Below are positions 36,237 through 44,147 of a DNA stretch of 64,000 nt, piece after piece. The DNA is from an uncultured Alistipes sp. (lineage in GTDB: Bacteria; Bacteroidota; Bacteroidia; Bacteroidales; Rikenellaceae): the NCBI GenBank assembly GCA_949285535.1, contig CASDZP010000004.1, positions 1 through 64,000 of the forward strand. The letters run 5' to 3'. A program made the position numbers and the translations under genes. The notes under the pieces were generated by a model, which was not told the origin of the DNA, did no database searches, and worked only from the letters and a program-made list of their open reading frames with translations. The stretch's first letter is position 1, and every line of letters starts with the position of its first letter.

Positions 36237-37112
36237 ATGCGGACATTAGGATACATAGATAAGATAGAGGTCAGCGGATTGCGTGGTTATCAGAAGATGG
36301 TCTGGCATCTCCGTCACGGGGTCAACATTCTCTCCGGAATCAACGGCAGCGGCAAGAGCACACTGCTTCAAGCGCTCTCGGAGCTGTTGAGATACGGCGA
36401 CTACCGCCCCAATCCGATAAAACCGCTCGAACGCATCACCGTAACTTTCGATGACGGGAGCGTAATCGACTCGGCATCGCCGTCACTCTCGGCGGGTGAA
36501 GCGCGCAATGTCGATGTGGTCAGCACATTCGACAACAAGCTGAAGATGCTTGAGGCACTCCAGAAACTCTCCGACAACAGAGTACGTTCCGACCTCGACT
36601 GGCAGCTCTATATCGCCTGCGAACGTTTCCTTAGGTATCAGGTCAGGATAGGCAAAAAGGCAATCGAGATAATGATAAACGGCGGCGACCGCGAAGAGGT
36701 GCACAAGCTGATGAACGCAAAGGAGAAATTCTTTGACATCATGGACTCGTTGCTGGAACCGTCGGGCAAAAAGACAATCAGAGAGAGCGACGAGATTGGT
36801 TTCAAGTTCGGCTCGCTGCAACTTTCGCCATATCAGCTCTCGTCGGGAGAAAAACAGCTCGTCATAATATTGATAACGGCACTCACACAGGACTCGCGCC
36901 CATATATATTCATCATGGACGAGCCCGAAATCTCCCTGCACTTCGACTGGCAGAAAAAACTGATAGGCTCTGTCGTCGAGCTTAATCCCAACGCCCAACT
37001 TATCGTCTCGACACACTCGCCCGCAATGATAATGGACGGATGGGTCGATTGCGTTGAGGACATCGAAGACCTGATTGTGGAAGAGCCGCAAAAAGAGACG
37101 GAAAAACAGTAG
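36237..37112 (+). CDS. ABC-type ATPase, PARIS AriA-like / OLD-like
   Basis: 291 residues. Walker A GINGSGKST (about 34-42), ABC-like signature QLSSGEKQ, Walker B YIFIMDEPE and the H-loop STHSP near the C-terminus. There is no coiled-coil arm of SMC length. Together with the DUF4435 protein encoded 27 bp downstream, this forms the pair typical of PARIS anti-phage systems (AriA + AriB) and related ATPase-TOPRIM pairs. The protein is shorter than AriA of enterobacteria as I remember it, so it may be a reduced relative. Confidence 0.8.
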   Translation: MRTLGYIDKIEVSGLRGYQKMVWHLRHGVNILSGINGSGKSTLLQALSELLRYGDYRPNPIKPLERITVTFDDGSVIDSASPSLSAGEARNVDVVSTFDNKLKMLEALQKLSDNRVRSDLDWQLYIACERFLRYQVRIGKKAIEIMINGGDREEVHKLMNAKEKFFDIMDSLLEPSGKKTIRESDEIGFKFGSLQLSPYQLSSGEKQLVIILITALTQDSRPYIFIMDEPEISLHFDWQKKLIGSVVELNPNAQLIVSTHSPAMIMDGWVDCVEDIEDLIVEEPQKETEKQ

Positions 37113-37139
37113 CCGCAAACCAAACAACAGTCGCACACC

Positions 37140-38135
37140 ATGAGCAAACTCGTCAAAAATCTCAACTCCGACTATATAGCCAAGGCAAGAGCCATAGCGG
37201 GGCGCAGAGAACGCGGCCGCAGGGTGGTTCACGCCTTTGTGGAGGGTTATGAGGACATAGCCTTCTGGCGAAGCGTTTTGACAGAGTTCGAAAGCGACAC
37301 GTTGCGGTTCGAGATAGGCATTCCCTCGCGCGACGACCTCGCAAAAGGCAAAAAGGTATTGTTATCCATGGCGGAAGGATGCGGCAAGGAGATGATTCTC
37401 TGCATGGACAGCGACTTCGATTACCTGTTCGGCAACGCCAACGCGCAATCGTCAACCGTCAACAACAACAAATATATATTCCACACATACGTCTATGCGA
37501 TAGAGAACTACTACTGTTATCCCCCGTCACTTCGCCCCGCATGCGTGAGAGCCACAAACAACGACTCGTTTCTATTCGACTTCGAGACGTTCATGGCGGA
37601 ATATTCAGAGATTGTCTATCCGCTGTTCGTGTGGTATGTCTATTCAGCCTACTCAGGCAAGGTGAACATGCTTCCGCTCAGCGATTTCAGAAGCGCCGTC
37701 AGCATAAATTTCCTCGTCGTTGAGAACAACGGCCGCGACACCCTCGAATGGGTACGCAGAAATTGCGAACGCAAACTCAAAGGCGTGGAGGCAAAACACA
37801 AACGCCACAAAGAGGCAGTAGCCAACTTTGAAAAGAGACTTCTTGAAAAGGGTGTAACCAAAAGAAATGTTTTTCTGTTCATGCACGGTCACACACTCTT
37901 CGACAATGTGATATCGGTCATGACCGACACCGTGTGCGAACTGCTCAAACTTATGACGATAGAGAACATCCGCAGCAGTTCCCGTGTCGGCGTCACCCTT
38001 TCCAACGAATTGAGCAACTATAAAAACTCCCTGCGCTCACCCGAAGAGGTACTTAAAGACTCGACCGAGTACCGCTCATCCGAAATGTTCAAACGCCTGC
38101 ACAAGGATATAGAGGAATTTGTCCGCTCATTATGA
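37140..38135 (+). CDS. DUF4435 protein, TOPRIM nuclease-like (AriB-like)
   Basis: 331 residues. The N-terminal TOPRIM-type core has an acidic residue in HAFVEGYEDIAFWRSVL (about 30-46) and a DxDxD motif in ILCMDSDFDYL, as expected for Mg2+-dependent cleavage. The family DUF4435 includes AriB, which is released from AriA on phage sensing and then cleaves tRNA or nucleic acid, stopping growth. Here it follows the ATPase gene and precedes a broken nuclease gene, which supports a defence locus. Activity is inferred. Confidence 0.8.
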   Translation: MSKLVKNLNSDYIAKARAIAGRRERGRRVVHAFVEGYEDIAFWRSVLTEFESDTLRFEIGIPSRDDLAKGKKVLLSMAEGCGKEMILCMDSDFDYLFGNANAQSSTVNNNKYIFHTYVYAIENYYCYPPSLRPACVRATNNDSFLFDFETFMAEYSEIVYPLFVWYVYSAYSGKVNMLPLSDFRSAVSINFLVVENNGRDTLEWVRRNCERKLKGVEAKHKRHKEAVANFEKRLLEKGVTKRNVFLFMHGHTLFDNVISVMTDTVCELLKLMTIENIRSSSRVGVTLSNELSNYKNSLRSPEEVLKDSTEYRSSEMFKRLHKDIEEFVRSL

Positions 38136-38194
38136 TTAATGGTGACAAAACCGACAAAATCTTATAAAAGCCTCAACAACCCGAATTTAAATAC

Positions 38195-38975
38195 ATGAAC
38201 AGATTTAGTAACAAAACAATAGACGAACTTGGATATTATGTATATGCCCTCACAGACCCCCGAGACGGAAAAATTTTCTATATAGGAAAGGGGTGCGGGA
38301 ACAGAGTGTTTTATCATTGTGAAGCCGCCATACGAGAGGAGCATGACTACTTAAAACTCAATTTGATTCGTGAAATAATCGCGTCCGGAGCAGAAATAGG
38401 ACATTACATATGCGACACAAGTTATCCGAAGAAGAGGCATTCAAAATAGAATCGACACTCATCGACCTATTGACATACAATAAATTCAACACTAAACATA
38501 TACTGACAAACATACAATCAGGGCACCACAGATGGGACGAAGGCATAAAAACGGTAGAAGAAATCAACTCCACCTATGATTGTGAGAAAATCATTGTAAA
38601 CCCGAATGACCGTTTACTATTATTAGTAAATCTGAACAAAAGTTTCGACGATAAAAAAGCATACGACATATACCGACGACCGAACATATACGAAAAACTC
38701 GAAAATATTGGGTAATATCGAAAGAGCGTGCAGATAAAGTGGATTATGTATTAGGAGTGTATCACAATGTCGTGCGAGCGGTTATAAAAGTAAAAAGTCA
38801 TGAATGGACTAACCATAATGACGAAGGCATCTCTTTCAAACAAGAAAGATGCTGCTTTATCGGAGATTTACTGAACGAAACGGAATCGCCTTATCTCAAC
38901 AAAGATGTAAGTGACTATCCTTTTGGATCAGGAGGCGCAATCAGATATATCCCAACAAATAAAAACGATTGGTAA
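38195..38975 (+). pseudogene. Frameshifted GIY-YIG (LEM-3-like) nuclease gene
   Basis: Three adjacent reading pieces in successive frames together give one protein of about 255 residues. Piece 1 (38195-) has the GIY-YIG core YYVYALTDPRDGKIFYIGKG and the catalytic Arg in GNRVFYH. Piece 2 (to about 38712) continues LSEEEAFKIESTLIDLLTYN. Piece 3 (to 38975) gives YWVISKERADKVDYVLGVY. Each change is equivalent to loss of one base, near 38412-38430 and 38700-38712. It is AT-rich compared with neighbours. Either a decayed gene or two sequencing/assembly indels; no A-run explains them clearly. Confidence 0.75.
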
Positions 38976-39032
38976 ACAAGCATCCAAATCTAAAGACAAA
39001 CGTAAACCATATTTTTTGAATAAAACACAAAA

Positions 39033-39062
39033 CGGGAGGACGGCAATCATGTCGTCCTCCCG
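39033..39062 (-). terminator. Terminator of the EF-G2 gene
   Basis: Stem CGGGAGGACG / CGTCCTCCCG with T-rich sequence following on the minus strand. Confidence 0.85.
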
Positions 39063-39097
39063 TCAAGTTTAAAGCGTATGGAATTGCACTAACTACG

Positions 39098-41251
39098 CTA
39101 TTCTTCGTCGGTATCCTGGTACTCTTTAAGCAGTTTGGTCTGAACATCAGAGGGCACCTGCTCGTAGCACAAGAATTTCATATTGTAACTTGCCCTACCG
39201 TTAGAGAGTGAGCTGAGTACGGTTGAGTAGCGGTAAAGTTCCGCCAGAGGCACACGAGCCGTAATAAGCTCGAATCCTTTTTCGGATGTCATGCCCTCGA
39301 TGATTGCACGACGGTTCTGTAAATCGCTCATCACGTCACCCATACGGTCAGAGGGCGTAAGCACCTCAATCATGTATATCGGCTCCATGATTTTCGGACC
39401 CGCATTGCGGAACGCCTCCTTGAAAGCGTTACGCGCCGCCAGTTTGAACGATATTTCATTTGAATCGACGGGGTGCATCTTACCGTCATAAAGAGCCACA
39501 CGTATGTCACGGGCGTAAGAACCGGTCAAAGGACCGTTTTCCATTTTCTCCTGGATACCCTTGATTACAGCGGGGATGAAACGGGCGTCTATCGCTCCGC
39601 CCACGATGCAATTATGGAACACCAGCTTGCCGCCCCATTCGAGGTCTATCTCTTCGGTGCTTCTGACGTTGAGAACGATATCCTTACCGTCTATCTTGAA
39701 TTTGCTCGGAACTGGCGCGCCGTCATAATAAGGCTCTATGACGATATGAACCTCGCCGAACTGTCCCGCACCGCCCGACTGTTTTTTGTGACGATAGTCC
39801 GCAGCGGCGGCTTTCGTGATTGTCTCGCGATAGGGTATTCTCGGCGGCATAAACTCGACATCCAATTTGAGGTTGTTGGTCAGATGCCATTTCAATATAT
39901 TGAGATGATGCTCGCCCTGACCGTGGATAATCGTCTGTTTAAGCTCTTTAGAGTATTCCACAACGATTGTCGGGTCTTCGAGAGAGGCTTTTGCCAGAGC
40001 CTCGCCGAGTTTCTCGTCGTCGCTGTTCTTCACTGCCTTTACAGCCGTTCTGAAACGGTGTTCGGGGAATTTTATCGGTTCAATCACACCCTCAAATCCG
40101 GCGGTAGCCAATGTACGGTTGATTTTCGGGTTTTTAAGTTTCACGACACATCCGATGTCGCCCGCGCAAAGTTCATCCACCTTGACACGATTTTTACCGA
40201 CGGGTATGAATATCTGTCCAATCTTCTCTTTAGAGCCGTTCTGCGTATCGGTCAGTTCCATCCCTTCGGTCAGAGTACCCGTAATCACACGGAAAAACGA
40301 GACCTCACCCAAATGGGGTTCGCTATGCGTCTTGTAAACAAAAATAACGGTCGGTCCGTCAACTTTCGGCTCAACCTCTTCGCCGTCAACCGTTTTCACG
40401 TTGGGAGCCTTAACGGGACCCGGAGCGACACGGCAACAGAACTCCATGAGTCGTTTTGTACCTATGTCTTTCTTTGCCGAACCGCAGAAAACGGGAATCA
40501 GGTCACGGCGTGAGATACCCCACTTCAGACCGCTTCTGATTTCATCCTCGGTGAGCTCGCCTTTCTCGAAATAGAGCTCCATGAGCGACTCGTCATTTTC
40601 AGCCGCAGCCTCCACAAGTTTGTTGTGCAGTTCCGCCGCACGCGCTTTTTCGCTTTCGGGAATCGGCTCCTCTATTCTCGTTCCGTTATCGTCGGTGAAA
40701 CGGAAACATTTCATCAGCAACACGTCGATTATGGCATTGAAACCGACACCGGGGTTAAGCGGATATTGAACCACCACAGGTTTTACATGAGAGTTATGCT
40801 CCATCGATTCGAGGGTGTTCTCCCACGAAGCCTTTTCGCTGTCGAGCTTGTTGACAAAGAAGATTATCGGTTTCATGTGCTTGCGGGCATAACGAGCCTG
40901 TATCTCGGTTCCCGCCTCGAAGCCCTCCTCCGCGTTTATTGTCAGAATACCCACGTCGGCTATCTTGAAAGCAGAAAAAAGACCGCCGCAGAAGTCATCC
41001 GAACCGGGCGGGTCTATTATGTTGAGCTTGTAGCCGTTAAACTCGGCAAACATCTGTGACGGATATATGCTTCGTTTATAGGTATGCTCGATGTCGGTAT
41101 TGTCTGAGAGGGTTGAGTCGTTCTCGACACTACCGCGACGTTCGATTACTTTACCTTCGAAAGCCATCGCTTCCGAAAGAGTTGTCTTGCCGGAACCCGA
41201 AGCCCCGAGCAACACAATGTTTTTGATTTCGTTAGGGAGGTACTTCTTCAT
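39098..41251 (-). CDS. fusA2: Elongation factor G paralogue EF-G2 with altered GTPase site
   Basis: 717 residues, all EF-G domains present. The G1 loop is GASGSGKTT in place of AHIDAGKTT. The usual switch I RGITI is missing, with YKRSIYPS in the equivalent region. G3 is DPPGSDDF in place of DTPGHVDF, so the catalytic His is replaced by Ser. G4 is NKLD, and G5 keeps GSAKK. A Bacteroides EF-G2 paralogue has been reported to support translation without GTP hydrolysis and to matter in gut colonisation; the residue changes here fit that class. It is a single gene with its own terminator; the canonical fusA must be elsewhere. Confidence 0.9.
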   Translation of the reverse strand: MKKYLPNEIKNIVLLGASGSGKTTLSEAMAFEGKVIERRGSVENDSTLSDNTDIEHTYKRSIYPSQMFAEFNGYKLNIIDPPGSDDFCGGLFSAFKIADVGILTINAEEGFEAGTEIQARYARKHMKPIIFFVNKLDSEKASWENTLESMEHNSHVKPVVVQYPLNPGVGFNAIIDVLLMKCFRFTDDNGTRIEEPIPESEKARAAELHNKLVEAAAENDESLMELYFEKGELTEDEIRSGLKWGISRRDLIPVFCGSAKKDIGTKRLMEFCCRVAPGPVKAPNVKTVDGEEVEPKVDGPTVIFVYKTHSEPHLGEVSFFRVITGTLTEGMELTDTQNGSKEKIGQIFIPVGKNRVKVDELCAGDIGCVVKLKNPKINRTLATAGFEGVIEPIKFPEHRFRTAVKAVKNSDDEKLGEALAKASLEDPTIVVEYSKELKQTIIHGQGEHHLNILKWHLTNNLKLDVEFMPPRIPYRETITKAAAADYRHKKQSGGAGQFGEVHIVIEPYYDGAPVPSKFKIDGKDIVLNVRSTEEIDLEWGGKLVFHNCIVGGAIDARFIPAVIKGIQEKMENGPLTGSYARDIRVALYDGKMHPVDSNEISFKLAARNAFKEAFRNAGPKIMEPIYMIEVLTPSDRMGDVMSDLQNRRAIIEGMTSEKGFELITARVPLAELYRYSTVLSSLSNGRASYNMKFLCYEQVPSDVQTKLLKEYQDTDEE

Positions 41252-41419
41252 AATCTATCCTTTTTTTGGTGTTATGAAAGTTATGTACTTTAGAATTTAA
41301 AGTTTCTAAATATAAGTAAAAAAGTTTTTATATGCAAATATTTTCCCCACAAGGCGCAATATAACCTCTAACTGGAATATTCTCAATGAAGTAGCAAACA
41401 ATAAAAAGTGTAAATTTTC

Positions 41420-41450
41420 TTGCATATATGCCAAACTTAATATACATTTG
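41420..41450 (+). promoter_or_regulatory. Strong Bacteroidetes-type promoter of the small lipoprotein gene
   Basis: TTG (41420-41422), 20 bp spacer, TACATTTG (41443-41450). Transcription should start near 41457, about 36 bp before the ATG. Confidence 0.75.
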
Positions 41451-41492
41451 CGCACTCAAAATAAAGAACACACTTAAATTAATTTAGGAGAA

Positions 41493-41699
41493 ATGAAAAA
41501 GATTTTTACTTTGATGGCTGCTTGCTCTATGCTCGCGCTCGCTTCATGCGGTGGTTCAAACTCATCTAAACCCGCTGCAGAAACTGCTGCTGACTCAACT
41601 GTTGTTACTGTTGACTCTGCTGCCGTTGCTACTGTTGATTCAGCTGCTGTTGCTGTTGATTCAGCTGCCGTTGCTGTTGATTCAGTTGCTACAAAATAA
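41493..41699 (+). CDS. Small repeat lipoprotein
   Basis: 68 residues. Signal peptide with lipobox LASCGG, then a short Ser/Ala linker and tandem seven-residue units VDSAAVA, three to four times, ending VDSVATK. The DNA shows matching 21-bp repeats, so the number of units may vary. It resembles the very abundant short Ala/Asp-rich lipoproteins of Bacteroidetes envelopes. It has its own strong promoter and its own terminator, so it is a single-gene transcript. Function unknown; a structural or spacer role in the envelope is a guess. Confidence 0.8.
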   Translation: MKKIFTLMAACSMLALASCGGSNSSKPAAETAADSTVVTVDSAAVATVDSAAVAVDSAAVAVDSVATK

Positions 41700-41723
41700 T
41701 TATAGCAGCCCAAACAAGCAAAA

Positions 41724-41774
41724 ACAAACAGACGACTTAAAACATTGTTTTAGGTCGTCTGTTTGTTTTTTTTT
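41724..41774 (+). terminator. Terminator of the small lipoprotein gene
   Basis: Stem ACAAACAGACGACTTAAAAC with its near-complement, loop ATT, then a run of nine or more T. Confidence 0.9.
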
Positions 41775-41828
41775 ATTTTATAACAATTATTTCTTGAGTC
41801 GAAGTCGGGATACTCTTAACACAAAAAA

Positions 41829-41858
41829 CCTCCCGACAGACATTCGCCGTTCGGGAGG
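41829..41858 (-). terminator. Terminator of the QueD-like gene
   Basis: Stem CCTCCCGA...CG with its complement and a T-run on the minus strand (41823-41828), 27 bp past the stop codon. Confidence 0.85.
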
Positions 41859-41885
41859 AAAAGCACTTTCACTTATCAGTGTCGA

Positions 41886-42452
41886 TTATTTCTTTCTGTA
41901 ACCGCACTTGGGACATACACCCTCTTCGTTGAGTGATATGCCGCAGAGAGGACAACGGTCGATGTTGTTCTTTGTCTCAAACTCCGCAGAAGCCGCGTTC
42001 ACGCCGCTGGTGAATGTTATCTTGGCGATATTGAGTTTGTCTTTCAACAAATCATACACGATTTTTATCATTCCCTCGACAGTCATGGTCTCTTTTGTAA
42101 CCACCAGACGCGCGTCGGGATAAGCGGTAGCCAATTCTGTCTTGAACGCCTCGCCTTTCATCTGGTTCTGGGGATGTCCGTTGCGGATACCCTGTTTCTC
42201 ATACACGTCGAGGATAGCAGGCAACAGGGGGTCATCCTCTCTCAATATCAGCGAATGGTCGAAATTTTTCAATACCGCCCAAGCTGTTTTCTGAATCTCG
42301 TTGCAGGGGAACACCATGTTCACACCTTCATTAATGGTATCTTCAACCTCGATGGTCAAAACACCAGTATGTCCGTGAAGGTACTGCGCCTCACCTTTGA
42401 ATCCGTAGAATCTGTGGGCATACTGCAAATCGAATGTCGTGATACTTCTCAT
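41886..42452 (-). CDS. QueD/PTPS-like protein with C-terminal zinc ribbon
   Basis: 188 residues. Zinc-binding His residues of the 6-pyruvoyl-tetrahydropterin synthase fold are present (YAHRF near 11-15; LHGHTG near 25-30), as are FDHSLIL and the C-terminal Glu region AEFET. The catalytic Cys of QueD, four residues before the HGH, is replaced by Ala (EAQYLHGH). After the fold comes a zinc ribbon CPLCG...CPKCG (about 167-184). QueD makes 6-carboxy-tetrahydropterin for queuosine; without the Cys this protein may catalyse another pterin reaction. No other queuosine genes are close by. Confidence 0.8.
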   Translation of the reverse strand: MRSITTFDLQYAHRFYGFKGEAQYLHGHTGVLTIEVEDTINEGVNMVFPCNEIQKTAWAVLKNFDHSLILREDDPLLPAILDVYEKQGIRNGHPQNQMKGEAFKTELATAYPDARLVVTKETMTVEGMIKIVYDLLKDKLNIAKITFTSGVNAASAEFETKNNIDRCPLCGISLNEEGVCPKCGYRKK

Positions 42453-42529
42453 AGCTCAATGGTTTTAAGTTATTGATTGATTTAATTGTTTCTATTCTTT
42501 TTATGTCGGATTTTCCGACGTTACAATTT

Positions 42530-42985
42530 TTAATTCCTGTTCTTTTCAAGAGCGTGTTTCTTGTCGTCGTCTCTGACGGTTATCTGTACCTGTATTCTGT
42601 TTATATCCGCCGACGCCAGATTCTTATATCTCGGGTCTTTTCTCTTTTCATGCAGATATTTGCGAATCACCTCTGTCAACTCGGGGTCGTTATAGTCAAC
42701 TATTCCGCCGTCCGAGAACATGTGGTGGTGTTCTTCTACCGTTATGTCGTAATAGCACTTTCCCGTTTCGGGGTGACATATCAGCGACAACAGGTTCGCC
42801 TTACAAAAAGAGTCAAGTATCCTATAAACCGTAGAGACGGTTATTCCGCTGTCTTTTTCAGCCACACGGGAGATTATCTCCTCCATTGAGGCGTGACGAA
42901 GTTCAATCATAGCCTCATAAACGACTTTACGTTGCGGAGTGAGTTTCAAGCCCGCCTCTTTTATTCTGTCAACCGTTTCAATCAT
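42530..42985 (-). CDS. Fur-family transcriptional regulator
   Basis: 151 residues from the ATG at 42985. An upstream TTG start at 43009 is ruled out because it overlaps the -7 promoter box. Winged helix with LTPQRKVVYEAM and GITVSTVYRILDSFCKANLL, then the metal region CHPETGKCYYD and EEHHHMFSDGGIVDYND. No C-terminal CXXC pair, so the structural zinc site of many Fur/PerR proteins is absent. It could be a Fur, Zur or PerR type; target genes cannot be read. It has its own promoter and sits next to an orphan cobalamin riboswitch. Confidence 0.88.
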   Translation of the reverse strand: MIETVDRIKEAGLKLTPQRKVVYEAMIELRHASMEEIISRVAEKDSGITVSTVYRILDSFCKANLLSLICHPETGKCYYDITVEEHHHMFSDGGIVDYNDPELTEVIRKYLHEKRKDPRYKNLASADINRIQVQITVRDDDKKHALEKNRN

Positions 42986-43006
42986 CCTTTCGATATCTTT
43001 TCGATA

Positions 43007-43037
43007 CAAATGTAATGCAAAAAATTATTATTTGCAA
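43007..43037 (-). promoter_or_regulatory. Promoter of the Fur-family gene
   Basis: On the minus strand: TTG (43037-43035), 20 bp spacer, TACATTTG (43014-43007). Direct and inverted TTTGCAAA-like words surround the -33 region (TTTGCAAATTTTTTGCAA), a possible operator for autoregulation. Confidence 0.75.
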
Positions 43038-43181
43038 ATTTTTTGCAACAAATTTTCATGCAATTTTTATTCACCGCCTCTACACCACCCTCTCGGCGGT
43101 ATTAAGGAGACATATTGAAACATGTTGATAAGATGTCGGTTATTTTGGATTATCGGATGATGTTCGTTATCCTTTTTTTTA

Positions 43182-43189
43182 TATTTTTG
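43182..43189 (+). promoter_or_regulatory. -7 box ahead of the cobalamin riboswitch
   Basis: TATTTTTG, about 20 bp upstream of the aptamer, matches TAnnTTTG. No -33 TTG at the expected spacing. Confidence 0.4.
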
Positions 43190-43204
43190 TAGTGTTGTGG
43201 TTTT

Positions 43205-43380
43205 GACGGAAGGCAATTCGAGCCGTTCCGCGAACGAAAGAGGGAATCACGTGAGAGTCGTGAACAGTACCCGCTGCTGTAAGCCACGCGAACCGAGCTT
43301 CGACATTACGACATGCCACTGTCCTCACGGGGATGGGAAGGCGGAAGCGAGGGTGGCGAGTCAGAATACCTGCCGCAATG
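43205..43380 (+). ncRNA. Cobalamin (AdoCbl-type) riboswitch, without a downstream gene
   Basis: Highly recognisable: AGAGGGAATCACGTGAGAGT, then CCCGCTGCTGTAAGCC (B12 core), GCCACTG, GGGAAGGCGG and the closing TCAGAATACCTGCC. It reads on the plus strand. Such switches normally control TonB-dependent B12 receptors or cobalamin genes. Downstream on the plus strand there is no gene before rpmE, which runs the other way. See the following region for a possible remnant. Confidence 0.92.
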
Positions 43381-43740
43381 TATAAAAATGCTTTCGGGAA
43401 CAGGGGCGCACATCTTCAATTTTATTTCCCCAATCCCTCAGGTGCATAAAACCGACCCTTGAGAGGTCTGTGCCACGAACACGGACGGACGGGGCGACAA
43501 GAGAGTTTCTGCCATACTGTTTTTTACCCTTTTACTCTTGTCTTTTTCGGTTTGTGCACCTTTTTTATTTACACTTTCACAACTTTACAACCTTATATTT
43601 TTACACACATATACGCATACACCCATTAATTTCACACATCCAACATATTCAACATATCCTATATATCTAACTATATCTAACACATATCCTATATATACTC
43701 TTATATACTCTATTATCCTATTTTCTAAAATTACACTTGA
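43381..43740 (+). other. Non-coding stretch after the riboswitch, with a signal-peptide-like remnant
   Basis: From about 43496 one frame reads DKRVSAILFFTLLLLSFSVC, like a bacterial signal peptide, but there is no ATG, GTG or TTG start ahead of it and the rest of the frame is low-complexity Tyr/Pro/Thr. Bases 43560-43740 are AT-rich, with repeated ACATATCCTATATAT-like words. This fits a riboswitch-controlled exported protein whose gene has been lost or replaced. Confidence 0.5.
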
Positions 43741-43751
43741 AACTCCGACAC

Positions 43752-43777
43752 TCGACAAGTTGGCAAACGTACCCCGT
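43752..43777 (-). repeat. 26-bp motif, copy 7 (element D, distal end)
   Basis: On the minus strand ACGGGGTACGTTTGCCAACT followed by TGTCGA. Same orientation as element D, about 108 bp beyond it. Confidence 0.8.
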
Positions 43778-43884
43778 AGCTTTTTTTATTATTGTTTTTA
43801 TTATTGTTTTTACTACCGTTTTTATTAGTGCCGTCAACATTTTATATCAAGAAGGACATTAAACTATGGTGTAATGGGTGAATC

Positions 43885-44050
43885 ATGGGAAAGCGGGAGG
43901 CGACAAACGGTGAGATACCGACTTCCAAAAAGATAATGAACCAAATGCGTATGACATGGTCAAAAGGGGCTGTGCCCCCTCGTTTTGGTTACTTTGTCGA
44001 GGGACAAAGTAACTCCCACGGAAGGCGCCGTCGGAGACCCCTCGGAGAGA
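43885..44050 (-). repeat. Dispersed intergenic element, copy D
   Basis: A full copy in reverse: on the minus strand it opens CTCTCCGAGGGGTCTCC, has GTTACTTTGTC / GACAAAGTAAC, the GGGGC-ACA-GCCCC hairpin, TTTTGACCATGTCA and GAAGTCGGTATC. It lies between rpmE (via an inverted terminator copy) and the orphan riboswitch region. Confidence 0.85.
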
Positions 44051-44051
44051 T

Positions 44052-44107
44052 GCTCTTTTTTGTATGTTATCGGTTTAGGTCAAAACCGATAACATACAAA
44101 AAAGAGC
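44052..44107. repeat. Inverted copy of the rpmE terminator trailer
   Basis: Arms 44052-44076 and 44083-44107 are perfectly complementary (25 bp, 6-base loop). The right arm is the T-run and last bases of the rpmE terminator plus its trailer; the left arm is the inverted copy, bordered at once by element D. Confidence 0.85.
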
Positions 44108-44132
44108 GCGACCCGATGTTCGGGTCGCGCTC
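44104..44132 (-). terminator. Terminator of rpmE
   Basis: Stem GAGCGCGACCCGA / TCGGGTCGCGCTC with a T-run on the minus strand (44103-44098). Confidence 0.92.
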
Positions 44133-44147
44133 TCATGCAGAGTAGGA

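Noticed and set aside
42986-43009. TTG start for the Fur-family gene, eight residues longer
   Set aside because: The TTG is part of the -7 box of a full promoter, so it would not be in the transcript.
43470-43828. Open frames behind the cobalamin riboswitch as a real exported protein
   Set aside because: The signal-peptide-like frame has no start codon, the other frame starts in unrelated sequence, and both become low-complexity.
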